A stretch of DNA of 17,390 nt, from the NCBI GenBank assembly GCA_026991055.1, contig JALXCE010000218.1:1-17390 (forward strand), read 5' to 3'. The DNA is from Caldifarciminota bacterium (lineage in GTDB: Bacteria; Hydrothermota; Hydrothermia; B15-G9; WFZT01). Shown here piece after piece: positions 6,525 through 13,758 of the stretch. Position 1 is the stretch's first letter. The number at the start of each line of letters is the position of its first letter. The notes beneath the pieces were generated by a model. It was not told where the DNA came from. It searched no databases and was given only the letters and a program-made list of their open reading frames with translations. A program made the position numbers and the translations under genes.

Positions 6525-7201
6525 CTCTTATCAAAAAGGTCCTTTATCAATCCTTCGCGATAGGCATTTTCCCAGAAATATAATTCAAACCTGAGACTCT
6601 CCCTGAAGACTTCATTCAATCTTGAAAACTTTTTACCACTAACCGAATCGCTAAAGCGGTCAAGAAAACTTTTGAGCTTCCGGGCAAGGCCACTAAACTC
6701 CTCTGAGGAGTAAGTAAGAATCCAATCCCTGTAGATCTCTTTATCTGGAAGCCCTGATTCCTTCAGCTTTTTTGCGATCTCCCAGTAGCTGTATTCACAG
6801 GGGAAAAGCGAAGCGAGTATTTCCACAATATCACCTTCGTAGGCAGTTTTTATGAGAAAATTCGTGTAGGAGAGTGTCAGCACCGTGGGTTGATGCATCT
6901 CAAGCTCATTTCTTGAGATACCGAGGGACTCGCATGTTCTGCGGTGTAGCTCCATTTCAAAGGTCATGGTCGAATGCAGGAATTCTGCAAAAAACGTCTG
7001 CAAATCCTTATCCGGTGCCTTGGCTGAGGCAATGGCAAGCACCCTCGAGTACTCCTTCAGGTAAAAGTAATCCTCTTTCATGAAAAACAGGTACTTTTCT
7101 ACGGGTAAATTCCCCTCACCCAACTCTCTCACGAAGGGGTGAGTGAAAAGGCTCTTCCAGGTTATTTTATTTTCTTTGATAAGGTCCTCAGATAGGCTCA
7201 A
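6521..7201 (-). CDS. tenA: TenA-family aminopyrimidine aminohydrolase (thiaminase II)
   Basis: TenA hydrolyses 4-amino-5-aminomethyl-2-methylpyrimidine to HMP, salvaging the pyrimidine of damaged thiamine, and can also cleave thiamine. The 226 residues align closely with the Bacillus enzyme. Asp44 (in KEDYFYL), Tyr112, catalytic Cys135 and Tyr139 (in FPCEYSYWEI) and Glu206 (in RFELYFWENAYR) are all in place, so this is the cysteine-containing TenA_C type and should be active. The start codon is TTG, overlapping the glyA stop as TTGA, with GGAG about eight bases upstream inside glyA. No suitable ATG lies near. The stop overlaps the next gene as ATGA. No TPP riboswitch is seen nearby, since no leader is long enough to hold one. 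Confidence 0.92.
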   Translation of the reverse strand: MSLSEDLIKENKITWKSLFTHPFVRELGEGNLPVEKYLFFMKEDYFYLKEYSRVLAIASAKAPDKDLQTFFAEFLHSTMTFEMELHRRTCESLGISRNELEMHQPTVLTLSYTNFLIKTAYEGDIVEILASLFPCEYSYWEIAKKLKESGLPDKEIYRDWILTYSSEEFSGLARKLKSFLDRFSDSVSGKKFSRLNEVFRESLRFELYFWENAYREGLIKDLFDKR

Positions 7202-8481
7202 CCCTGCATCTCCATTAGTTTTTCCATTACCTCAATTCTCTCACGGTAGAGGGGAAATGCTTCGACGAGCTCTTTTACAGTGTTGCGCGCCTTCTCTTTT
7301 ACAGCCTCATCATCGGGATTTTTCAGGACAGATGCGATAATTCTACCTATTTTGACCATCTCATCCTTCCCCATGCCTCTTGTGGTGATAGCGGGGACTC
7401 CAATACGAATACCACTTGTTACAGTGGGCTTTTCCGGGTCATAGGGGATGGTGTTTTTATTGACTGTAATATTTACCTCTGCCAGCAACTCCTCTGCAAC
7501 TTTTCCTGTCATACCCACACTTTTCGTATCCACCAGCATCAAATGGTTGTCTGTACCACCGGAAACGAGCCTCAAGCCTTCACTTTTCAGGGTCTCTGCA
7601 AGTGTTTTCGCATTCTCCACGATTCTCTTCTGATATTCGACAAATTCAGGCCTCATGGCCTCCTTGAATGCCACTGCCTTTGCTGCGATAACGTGCTCAA
7701 GAGGCCCACCCTGCATACCCGGGAAAACAGCCTTGTCTATGGCTTTTGCAAATTCCTTCGTTGTTAAAATAAGGCCACCGCGTGGACCTCTAAGGGTCTT
7801 GTGGGTGGTTGAAGTAACAAAATGCGCATAAGGCACGGGGTCAGGGTGAACTTTCCCCACAACAAGACCGGCAATATGGGCTATGTCTGCCATCAGGTAT
7901 GCACCAACACTATCCGCTATCTCTCTGAATTTTGCAAAATCAATTTTTCTCGGATAGGCCGAATAACCTGTGATAATAAGCCTGGGCCTGTGTTCTCTCG
8001 CAAGTTTATAAAGAGTGTCAAAGTCTATAGTTTCGGTTTTTCTATCAACGCCATAATAGACCACGTTGTAGAGCTTACCCGAAAATGACACGCGGCTTCC
8101 GTGGGATAGGTGTCCGCCGGACGTAAGCTCCATGGACATAATGGTGTCTCCGGGCTTCAATGCAGCGAAATACACGGCCATATTTGCCTGCGAACCAGAA
8201 TGGGGCTGCACATTTGCATGCTCCGCTCCAAAAAGCGCCTTTGCCCGCTCTATGGCAAGAGTTTCAACAACATCAACGAACTCACATCCTCCGTAGTACC
8301 TTTTTCCGGGATACCCCTCGGCATATTTGTTGGTAAGAACACTCCCGAGGGCAGCAAGAACAGCGTCAGACGTGAAGTTTTCAGAAGCAATGAGCTCGAG
8401 CCCCTCGCTTTGCCTCTTTGTTTCATTCAGAATTGCCTCAAAAACTTCCCTATCTGTTTTAAAAAGTTTCTCCTCAAACAT
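7198..8481 (-). CDS. glyA: Serine hydroxymethyltransferase
   Basis: This PLP enzyme converts serine and tetrahydrofolate to glycine and 5,10-methylene-THF, the main source of one-carbon units. The 427 residues are full length. The N-terminal LELIASENFTS (28-38), YAEGYPGKRYYGG (53-65), HSGSQAN (94-100), the PLP-contacting DIAHIAG (199-205) and the Schiff-base Lys228 in TSTTHKTLRGPRGG are all present. The ATG has a strong GGAGG (8487-8491) five bases upstream. It lies 42 bp after rtcA, the widest gap in the operon, and overlaps tenA by 4 bp. Its products feed both PurH (after conversion to formyl-THF) and, if the oxidoreductase two genes downstream is a glycine oxidase, thiazole synthesis. Confidence 0.97.
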   Translation of the reverse strand: MFEEKLFKTDREVFEAILNETKRQSEGLELIASENFTSDAVLAALGSVLTNKYAEGYPGKRYYGGCEFVDVVETLAIERAKALFGAEHANVQPHSGSQANMAVYFAALKPGDTIMSMELTSGGHLSHGSRVSFSGKLYNVVYYGVDRKTETIDFDTLYKLAREHRPRLIITGYSAYPRKIDFAKFREIADSVGAYLMADIAHIAGLVVGKVHPDPVPYAHFVTSTTHKTLRGPRGGLILTTKEFAKAIDKAVFPGMQGGPLEHVIAAKAVAFKEAMRPEFVEYQKRIVENAKTLAETLKSEGLRLVSGGTDNHLMLVDTKSVGMTGKVAEELLAEVNITVNKNTIPYDPEKPTVTSGIRIGVPAITTRGMGKDEMVKIGRIIASVLKNPDDEAVKEKARNTVKELVEAFPLYRERIEVMEKLMEMQG

Positions 8482-8523
8482 CTCTTCCTCCGTTTTTATA
8501 TCATAATGGAAAAACCCGTTAGC
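8482..8523 (-). promoter_or_regulatory. Possible internal promoter and ribosome site ahead of glyA
   Basis: This gap between rtcA and glyA holds GGAGG (8487-8491 on the - strand) and, upstream, a - strand TATGAT (8500-8505) followed by ATAAAAA. TATGAT is a good -10 match, but the best -35 candidate 17 bp upstream is only TTTAAG, and the implied leader would be about 12 bases. It could be a weak internal promoter, or only A/T-rich spacer. The Shine-Dalgarno part is solid. Confidence 0.35.
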
Positions 8524-9555
8524 TTAAACGTGTGCCCTCACAAGAGAACCCCTCACTGTAAATTTAACTGGGAGGAATCTCTCGGTGACCCAGATATTTG
8601 TCTCCGTATGCTTCGTCAGAGTTGAAACCCTGAATTCACCTCCTGCAATACCAAGGAAGGGGATCAAATTATCCTGCATGTGAATATCCACAGTGGCCCC
8701 GGAGTTCAAATCTTTAAGAAACTCCTCTGCCGCCACTTTACCAATCTTTTCAGCAGGGACACCGAGCTTTCCGATGTTATCAGCGCCAAGAACAGTTTTC
8801 GTGAATTCAGCCAGGATCAAAACAGATGTTCCCGGAGTAAGGCTGTCTTCGTATCTTATCTCAATTTCGGGCTTTTCAAGGCTTCCAATAGCCGAAAGTA
8901 CCCCACTGACCTGCCTTTCTGCAACCTTTCGCCTCTTAAGCTTACCTGAAGCAACCGAGATTATTCTCATCCTTTTAAGAGTCCCGCGTGAGCCAAGCTG
9001 GTAGCTCTCAACTTTCTCTTTCGCCTCTTCAAGATTTTTAAATCCTGGCTCCACACCAACTTCAACTATTCCACCTCCTGCAGGATAATAGCCTCGTCTT
9101 TTCACTTCAATATAGACTCTGCGGGTAAATCTTCGGAAAAATTCAAGATAAACGTATCGCATGTAATCAATGGTCATGCCACCCGGCACATCAGTTCCGC
9201 CAATAATCGTGATTTTGGACGATCCTTTTGCGAAGGCAAGAACCGGCAGGATGGTTTGAAGAAAGAGAGAAATACTGCCTGCAGTTTTTATATCGATTTC
9301 AAGGTTTCCACCAACTATCTCACCGGGATAAAATAGGAGTTCTGTGCTGCCGAGACTATCTCCTACCGCCCTTGAGCGGGTAATTTTACCAAGGGCTTCC
9401 AGAATGCTCAGATGCTGCCTTTTCAGCCCGGGCTTCTTCCGGGTTTTCCTGATGTTTTTGATTTTAAACGGTGTCTTCGTAATTAAAGAAAGGAACAGTG
9501 CGGTCCTCAGAATCTGCCCACCGCCCTCTCCAAATGAGCCATCAATTTCAAGCAT
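8524..9555 (-). CDS. rtcA: RNA 3'-terminal phosphate cyclase
   Basis: RtcA uses ATP to turn an RNA 3'-phosphate into a 2',3'-cyclic phosphate through a covalent histidine-AMP intermediate. It is linked to RNA repair. The 343 residues are normal length. The N-terminus DGSFGEGGGQILRTAL (5-20) is the family signature, GGTDVPGGMTIDYM (about 119-132) is typical, and the nucleotidylated histidine is His316 in TLTKHTETNIWV. The gene starts on the last base of the purH stop (TGATG, 1-bp overlap), so it depends on purH translation, and no strong Shine-Dalgarno is seen. No rtcB ligase, rtcR regulator or archease is in the window, unlike the Enterobacterial rtc operon. Its presence between purH and glyA has no obvious metabolic reason. 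Confidence 0.93.
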   Translation of the reverse strand: MLEIDGSFGEGGGQILRTALFLSLITKTPFKIKNIRKTRKKPGLKRQHLSILEALGKITRSRAVGDSLGSTELLFYPGEIVGGNLEIDIKTAGSISLFLQTILPVLAFAKGSSKITIIGGTDVPGGMTIDYMRYVYLEFFRRFTRRVYIEVKRRGYYPAGGGIVEVGVEPGFKNLEEAKEKVESYQLGSRGTLKRMRIISVASGKLKRRKVAERQVSGVLSAIGSLEKPEIEIRYEDSLTPGTSVLILAEFTKTVLGADNIGKLGVPAEKIGKVAAEEFLKDLNSGATVDIHMQDNLIPFLGIAGGEFRVSTLTKHTETNIWVTERFLPVKFTVRGSLVRAHV

Positions 9556-11081
9556 CAGTGCCTGAAGTGCCTCATGTGGGTGAAGACCATGATTATTCCA
9601 TGTTCTCTTGCCGCCTCTATAACTTCTCTATCTCTCACAGAGCCTCCGGGCTGGATAATAGCCTTTATCCCGTGCTCTGCTGCAAGGTCCACTGAATCTC
9701 TAAAGGGGAAGAAGGCATCGGATGCGAGGACTGCGCCCTTTGCCTCATCTCCGGCAGCTTTGAGGGCTATTTCTGCCGCCTGCACTCTGTTCATCTGTCC
9801 AGCGCCAATTCCAATTGTCATATGATTTTTGCTCACAACGATGGCATTGGATTTCACGTGCTTCACCACCTTGAAGGCAAAAAGAAGCTCCTCAAGGACG
9901 TCCTGGGTAAGCTCACCTGATACAACCTCCAGCTTCTCCCTTTCCATCAAAATCTTATCCTTCTCCTGAAGGAGAATGCCACCCGGAATGGATTTAAACT
10001 CAATGTTTCCAGTATCAACTTCTAAATACTTTATGATGCGTCTGTTCTTTTTCTTCTTGAGAATTTCCAGTGCCTTCTCACTAAAAGAAGGGGCAGCAAC
10101 AATCTCAAGGAAATGCTCATTCAGCTTAAAAGCAAGCTCTTCCCTCACCTCTCTGTTTAATAAGACAATACCGCCAAAGGCCGATACCGGATCGGCACTG
10201 AGGGCTTCAACATAGGAATCGTAGATATCCTCTCTTGTTGCAACTCCACAGGGATTTGTGTGCTTCAGAATCACAGCGGTTGGTTTATTGAACTCCTGAA
10301 TTAGCTCAAAACCTGCGAAAAAGTCCACAAAATTGTTGTAAGAAAGCTCTTTACCCCAGAGTTTTTCAATTTTATTGAGAATGTACCCGGTCTGGACATT
10401 TTTATAGAGAGCGGCCCTCTGGTGAGGGTTCTCCCCGTATCTCAGGGGTTGCTCCAGCTTGCCAGCATTAATGAAAAATTCCGGAAGCTCGTTGTCCATG
10501 AAAAGGCCCAGGAATGTATTGTAAACCACGCTGTCATAGATAGACGTCCTGGCAAAGGCCTTCACTGCAAGCTTACGTCTTGTATCAATAGTCGTTTCTC
10601 CAAGCTCTTTTAACTCTTCGAGCACTAATAGGATATCCTCTTCATCCACTAACACAGTTACATATTTAAAATTTTTTGCAGATGCGCGAATTAAAGAGGG
10701 GCCACCGATATCAATATTTTCAACTATTTCATCTATTCCTGCATCCTCCCGTTTCACCACCTCCTCAAAGGGGTAAAAATTCACGAATACAAGGTCAATG
10801 GGGATCGCGTTGACCTTTGAGAGGTCTTCCCTGTGAGTCTCATTTTCCCTGTCATACAAAATGCCTGCAAAAATTGCCGGGTGAAGGGTTTTTACGCGGC
10901 CATCCATAATGGAGGGGAAACCTGTAACTTCCTCAATCAATTTCACGTTAACTCCTTGAGATTTCAGGAAGTTTGCAGTTCCGCCCGTGGAGAGTATTTC
11001 CCATCCCAGATTCTCCAGAGTCTGGGCAAGCTCGAGAACCTTTTTCGTTTTTTTGCTAACTGAAATGAGAGCACGTTTCAT
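9555..11081 (-). CDS. purH: Bifunctional AICAR transformylase / IMP cyclohydrolase
   Basis: PurH performs the last two steps of purine synthesis: formylation of AICAR with 10-formyl-THF, and ring closure to IMP. The 508 residues contain both domains. The N-terminal MGS-fold cyclohydrolase runs to about residue 190, with ISVSKK, LSTGGTANFL, VKTLHP (63-68) and NIDIGGPSLIRASAKN. The C-terminal transformylase holds LRYGENPHQRAALY (213-226) and the catalytic Lys273-His274 pair in KHTNPCGVA. It also holds SAFGGIV, ASDAFFPFRDS and the closing IQPGGSVRD and MRHFRH. AAAGGAG sits six bases before the ATG, which overlaps the DUF1844 stop (ATGA). Both domains look intact and active. Confidence 0.97.
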   Translation of the reverse strand: MKRALISVSKKTKKVLELAQTLENLGWEILSTGGTANFLKSQGVNVKLIEEVTGFPSIMDGRVKTLHPAIFAGILYDRENETHREDLSKVNAIPIDLVFVNFYPFEEVVKREDAGIDEIVENIDIGGPSLIRASAKNFKYVTVLVDEEDILLVLEELKELGETTIDTRRKLAVKAFARTSIYDSVVYNTFLGLFMDNELPEFFINAGKLEQPLRYGENPHQRAALYKNVQTGYILNKIEKLWGKELSYNNFVDFFAGFELIQEFNKPTAVILKHTNPCGVATREDIYDSYVEALSADPVSAFGGIVLLNREVREELAFKLNEHFLEIVAAPSFSEKALEILKKKKNRRIIKYLEVDTGNIEFKSIPGGILLQEKDKILMEREKLEVVSGELTQDVLEELLFAFKVVKHVKSNAIVVSKNHMTIGIGAGQMNRVQAAEIALKAAGDEAKGAVLASDAFFPFRDSVDLAAEHGIKAIIQPGGSVRDREVIEAAREHGIIMVFTHMRHFRH

Positions 11082-11365
11082 TTTCCACTCCTTTGTTTTA
11101 CGTAATTAAGCCTGAGATTGGTTAGCTCAAGCTCCACTCCTTTTCTGTCCTCTTCAGGAAGTTTGTCCTTTATAAGCGGATAAATCGCTTCAATGGAATC
11201 TATTGCCAGTCTTGCCTGGTCGAGGTCGGCTTTTATTTTGCCGGTCTCTGGATGGGAGACAAGACCAAGATAGGACCAGGCCTTGGCAATAAGCTGGACA
11301 AGGGTTAAAGAAAGTAATTCTTCAACTTTTAGCTCTTCTTTAAGTTTCTCCTCGGGTTTATCCAT
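11078..11365 (-). CDS. DUF1844 family protein
   Basis: This 95-residue acidic helical protein matches DUF1844. The family core is the Leu-rich first helix followed by YLGLVSHPETGKIKADLDQA (38-57, compare HLGL..DPETG..DL..A) and the helix ending LTNLRLNYVKQ. The family has no established function and is often found as a small cytosolic protein beside unrelated housekeeping genes. The start is well supported by GGGAGGTG four bases before the ATG. The gene overlaps the end of the MFS gene by 37 bp and the purH start by 4 bp, indicating tight translational coupling. Confidence 0.85.
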   Translation of the reverse strand: MDKPEEKLKEELKVEELLSLTLVQLIAKAWSYLGLVSHPETGKIKADLDQARLAIDSIEAIYPLIKDKLPEEDRKGVELELTNLRLNYVKQRSGK

Positions 11366-12531
11366 GGTGCACCTCCCAGTAGCAGGATAAATGAAAGTAT
11401 AGCAAAAGAACCGCCGAAATAAAAAGTAGCAGCCGGGGAAATGGTCTTCCAGAGGATACCGGCTATGAAGTTGGCCGGAAGCAAGGTGAGTCCAATTGCC
11501 ATGTGGTAAACACCGTAGGCTGTGCCCTTGAGCTCAGAGTCACCTAAAAGGTCGGTCACAAATGCCCTGGAACTCCCTTCGAAAAATCCGTAAAAAATGC
11601 CGTAGAGGATGAAAATGAGAATCACATGGAAAGAGCTGGAAATTCTGGTAATGCTGAAATAAGTGATAGAGTAGAGGAGGAATGCCACCAGTAGGGTCGC
11701 TCTTCTGCCTATCCTGTCTGACAGAATGCCCACCGGAGTTGAGATTGAAGCGTAAACGATGTTAAAAAGCATGTAGAGGAGCATGATTGAACGCACGGAA
11801 ATACCTCGCTCTTTCACCATCAAGAGAATAAAGGTGTCTGAGGAGTTGCCAAGCGAGAAAATCACCATGACAACAAGGAAAAGCCAGAAGGAAAGCGGCA
11901 ACATTGAGTAGTTTTTGAATATATTTTGCCGCACAGATTTCACCACTCGTGGTTTTTCTCTCACTTTGATAAGAACAAATACTGCAAGTGCACCGGGGAC
12001 GATGGAGAAGAGGAAAATGAAGCGGTAGGTAAGCTTTGTCCCCCAGTGAGGAACAAGTAGACTTAGAAGCAGGAATGCAGTGAGCGGGCCTGCAACCGCT
12101 CCGAGGGTGTCCATTGTTCTGTGAAAACCGAAGGCCTGCCCTCTCTGGTCATCTGGAACTGACTCGGAAATTAAAGCATCCCGTGGTGAGGTTCTTATCC
12201 CCTTCCCCATTCTATCTGCAAATCGTGCGACCAGAACATGCTGCCAGACACTTGCTATGCCGGTAAAGGGCTTGGCAATAGCTGAAAGCGAGTAGCCAGC
12301 TATAACAAGGGGCTTACGCTTTGAATATCTATCGGAGAGGGCACCTGAAAAGGCTTTCAGGATGCTCGCAGTCGCCTCTGCTATGCCCTCGATTATCCCC
12401 AGAACTTCTGCTCCTACACCTAAAACAGCGGTGAGGAAGGCCGGTATCAGGGGATAAATCATCTCGGTGGAGAAGTCCGTAAAGAAACTCACCCAACCGA
12501 GATAGACGATATTTTTAGGCAGTTTTCGCAT
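11329..12531 (-). CDS. Major facilitator superfamily transporter
   Basis: This 400-residue integral membrane protein has about 11-12 hydrophobic segments. The MFS motif A between helices 2 and 3 is GALSDRYSKRKP (63-74), and a second copy occurs in the C-terminal half (PVGILSDRIGRRATLL), as expected of the duplicated six-helix fold. RFADRMGKGIRTSPRDALI (103-121) is characteristic of a bacterial MFS subgroup whose substrate is not established. Helix 1 carries FFTDFSTEMIYPLIPAFL. The substrate cannot be assigned, and drug or metabolite efflux and uptake are all possible. The gene starts 8 bp after the dehydrogenase stop without a clear Shine-Dalgarno and overlaps DUF1844 by 37 bp. Confidence 0.9.
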   Translation of the reverse strand: MRKLPKNIVYLGWVSFFTDFSTEMIYPLIPAFLTAVLGVGAEVLGIIEGIAEATASILKAFSGALSDRYSKRKPLVIAGYSLSAIAKPFTGIASVWQHVLVARFADRMGKGIRTSPRDALISESVPDDQRGQAFGFHRTMDTLGAVAGPLTAFLLLSLLVPHWGTKLTYRFIFLFSIVPGALAVFVLIKVREKPRVVKSVRQNIFKNYSMLPLSFWLFLVVMVIFSLGNSSDTFILLMVKERGISVRSIMLLYMLFNIVYASISTPVGILSDRIGRRATLLVAFLLYSITYFSITRISSSFHVILIFILYGIFYGFFEGSSRAFVTDLLGDSELKGTAYGVYHMAIGLTLLPANFIAGILWKTISPAATFYFGGSFAILSFILLLGGAPWINPRRNLKKS

Positions 12532-12539
12532 TCAAGTAC

Positions 12540-13658
12540 TCAGATTCTCTCGGCCACAGCCCTCGCCACATCAAGGGTCGAGGAGTTCCCTCCCATGTCG
12601 TAAGTTTTTACTTTTCCTTCCGCTATAACTTCAGATATCGCGTTCTCCAATCTCTTTGCCTTCTCGTGCTCGCCAAGCCAGTCGAGCATAAGTTTTACAG
12701 CAAGAAGCATGGCCATCGGGTTGACCTTGTATTGGCCTGCATATTTGGGTGCAGAACCGTGGGTTGGCTCAAAAACGGCAAAATTATCTCCAATATTCCC
12801 GCTGGATGCAAAGCCGAGTCCACCCACAAGCTGTGCCGCAAGATCTGAGATGATGTCACCAAAGAGATTTTCGGCCACAAGCACATCGTAGTCCTGCGGA
12901 TTCTTTACAAGCCACATCGCCATGGCATCCACATTAGCCTCTCTGTATTCAATTTCCGGGTACTCCTTAGCGATCTCACGGGCAATTCTCAGCATAAGGC
13001 CACCGGTTTCCCTTAAAACGTTGGGCTTTTCTACAAGAGTAACAGACTTACGGTTGTGCTTTTTCGCGTACTCAAAGGCCGCTTTTACAATTCTGTAGCA
13101 TCCCTTCCTCGTCATTATCCTCGTGGATATGGCAATTTCGTCATTTGGAACGTTGGCAAATCTCTTCATCTTGGGGCTGTATTTCAAAAGGACATCCTTT
13201 ACCTCCTGAGGAAGTGGATGGAATTCCACGCCAGCGTACATTCCTTCTGTATTTTCACGGAAAATTACAAGGTCAATGTCATCCCTGTAGTTTAGAGGGT
13301 TCCCCTTAAACGCTTTCGCAGGTCTTAAATTGACATAAAGGTCAAACTCCTGTCTGAGTCTGACAATAGGACTGAAGTATTCATACCCCTTACCCTGAAG
13401 CTCAGGGGCAAGCTCTTTTTGTGCCTCCTCTTTGGGCTTTGAGGTGATAGCGCCAAAGAGTGCACATGTGGAGTTTCTCAAAAGCTCAAGGGTTCTATCA
13501 GGTAAAGGATTTCCCTCTTTTTTCCAGAATTCCCAGCCAATATCTCCGTAAACGTACTCGGCATCAAGATTTATTTTTTGAAGCACAATTTCTGCTGCAT
13601 CCATGACATCTTTCCCAATTCCATCTCCAGGCAATAGTGCGATTCTGTACTTGGCCAT
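12540..13658 (-). CDS. Isocitrate/isopropylmalate dehydrogenase family enzyme (probably NADP-type isocitrate dehydrogenase)
   Basis: The family performs NAD(P)-dependent oxidative decarboxylation of a 2-hydroxy acid. The 372 residues carry the full catalytic set. LPGDGIG (9-15) is present, then Arg102 and Arg112 (LRQEFDLYVNLRP) and RENTEGMYAG with Tyr141. Lys211 and the metal-binding Asp244, Asp268 and Asp272 follow. Substrate choice is uncertain: SPIVRLR (96-102) keeps the serine and arginine of the isocitrate-type SxNxxLR motif but has Ile for Asn. The cofactor loop HGSAPKYAGQ has Lys305-Tyr306, the pair typical of NADP-dependent isocitrate dehydrogenases, whereas NAD enzymes usually have Asp-Ile. 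Homoisocitrate or isopropylmalate remain possible, but no leu genes are near. This is the first gene of the operon, with AAGGAGG seven bases before the ATG. Confidence 0.88.
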   Translation of the reverse strand: MAKYRIALLPGDGIGKDVMDAAEIVLQKINLDAEYVYGDIGWEFWKKEGNPLPDRTLELLRNSTCALFGAITSKPKEEAQKELAPELQGKGYEYFSPIVRLRQEFDLYVNLRPAKAFKGNPLNYRDDIDLVIFRENTEGMYAGVEFHPLPQEVKDVLLKYSPKMKRFANVPNDEIAISTRIMTRKGCYRIVKAAFEYAKKHNRKSVTLVEKPNVLRETGGLMLRIAREIAKEYPEIEYREANVDAMAMWLVKNPQDYDVLVAENLFGDIISDLAAQLVGGLGFASSGNIGDNFAVFEPTHGSAPKYAGQYKVNPMAMLLAVKLMLDWLGEHEKAKRLENAISEVIAEGKVKTYDMGGNSSTLDVARAVAERI

Positions 13659-13671
13659 AGGAGGTCCTCCT
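13659..13671 (-). promoter_or_regulatory. Palindromic Shine-Dalgarno of the dehydrogenase gene
   Basis: On the - strand the bases just before the ATG read AGGAGGACCTCCT. The Shine-Dalgarno AGGAGG is directly followed by its own complement CCTCCT, separated by one base. In RNA a 5-bp stem (AGGAG and CTCCT) with a GAC loop could partly hide the ribosome site. A regulatory effect is speculative. Confidence 0.5.
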
Positions 13672-13680
13672 TTTTAGCAA

Positions 13681-13709
13681 ATTATTTACCAAATTCCAGG
13701 TCTTGACAA
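13681..13709 (-). promoter_or_regulatory. Candidate promoter of the nine-gene - strand operon
   Basis: On the - strand, TTGTCA (13704-13709) and AATAAT (13681-13686) are separated by 17 bp, a fair sigma70-type pair. The predicted start of transcription near 13674 gives a leader of about 16 bases before the ATG at 13658. The -35 box overlaps that of the divergent htpX promoter. Confidence 0.55.
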
Positions 13710-13731
13710 CCGCATTGAGCCATCATATTAA
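13703..13731 (+). promoter_or_regulatory. Sigma70-type promoter of htpX
   Basis: A perfect -35 box TTGACA (13703-13708), a 17-bp spacer and TATTAA (13726-13731) make this the clearest promoter in the window. The expected transcript start near 13738 leaves a leader of about 20 bases containing GGAGGT (13747-13752) six bases before the htpX ATG. No heat-shock-type operator or inverted repeat is seen around it. Confidence 0.8.
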
Positions 13732-13758
13732 TTACAGAAAATCAATGGAGGTGTTTCC

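Noticed and set aside
8482..8523. Glycine or TPP riboswitch ahead of glyA/tenA
   Set aside because: The gap is only 42 bp and lacks any conserved riboswitch core. tenA itself overlaps glyA and has no leader.
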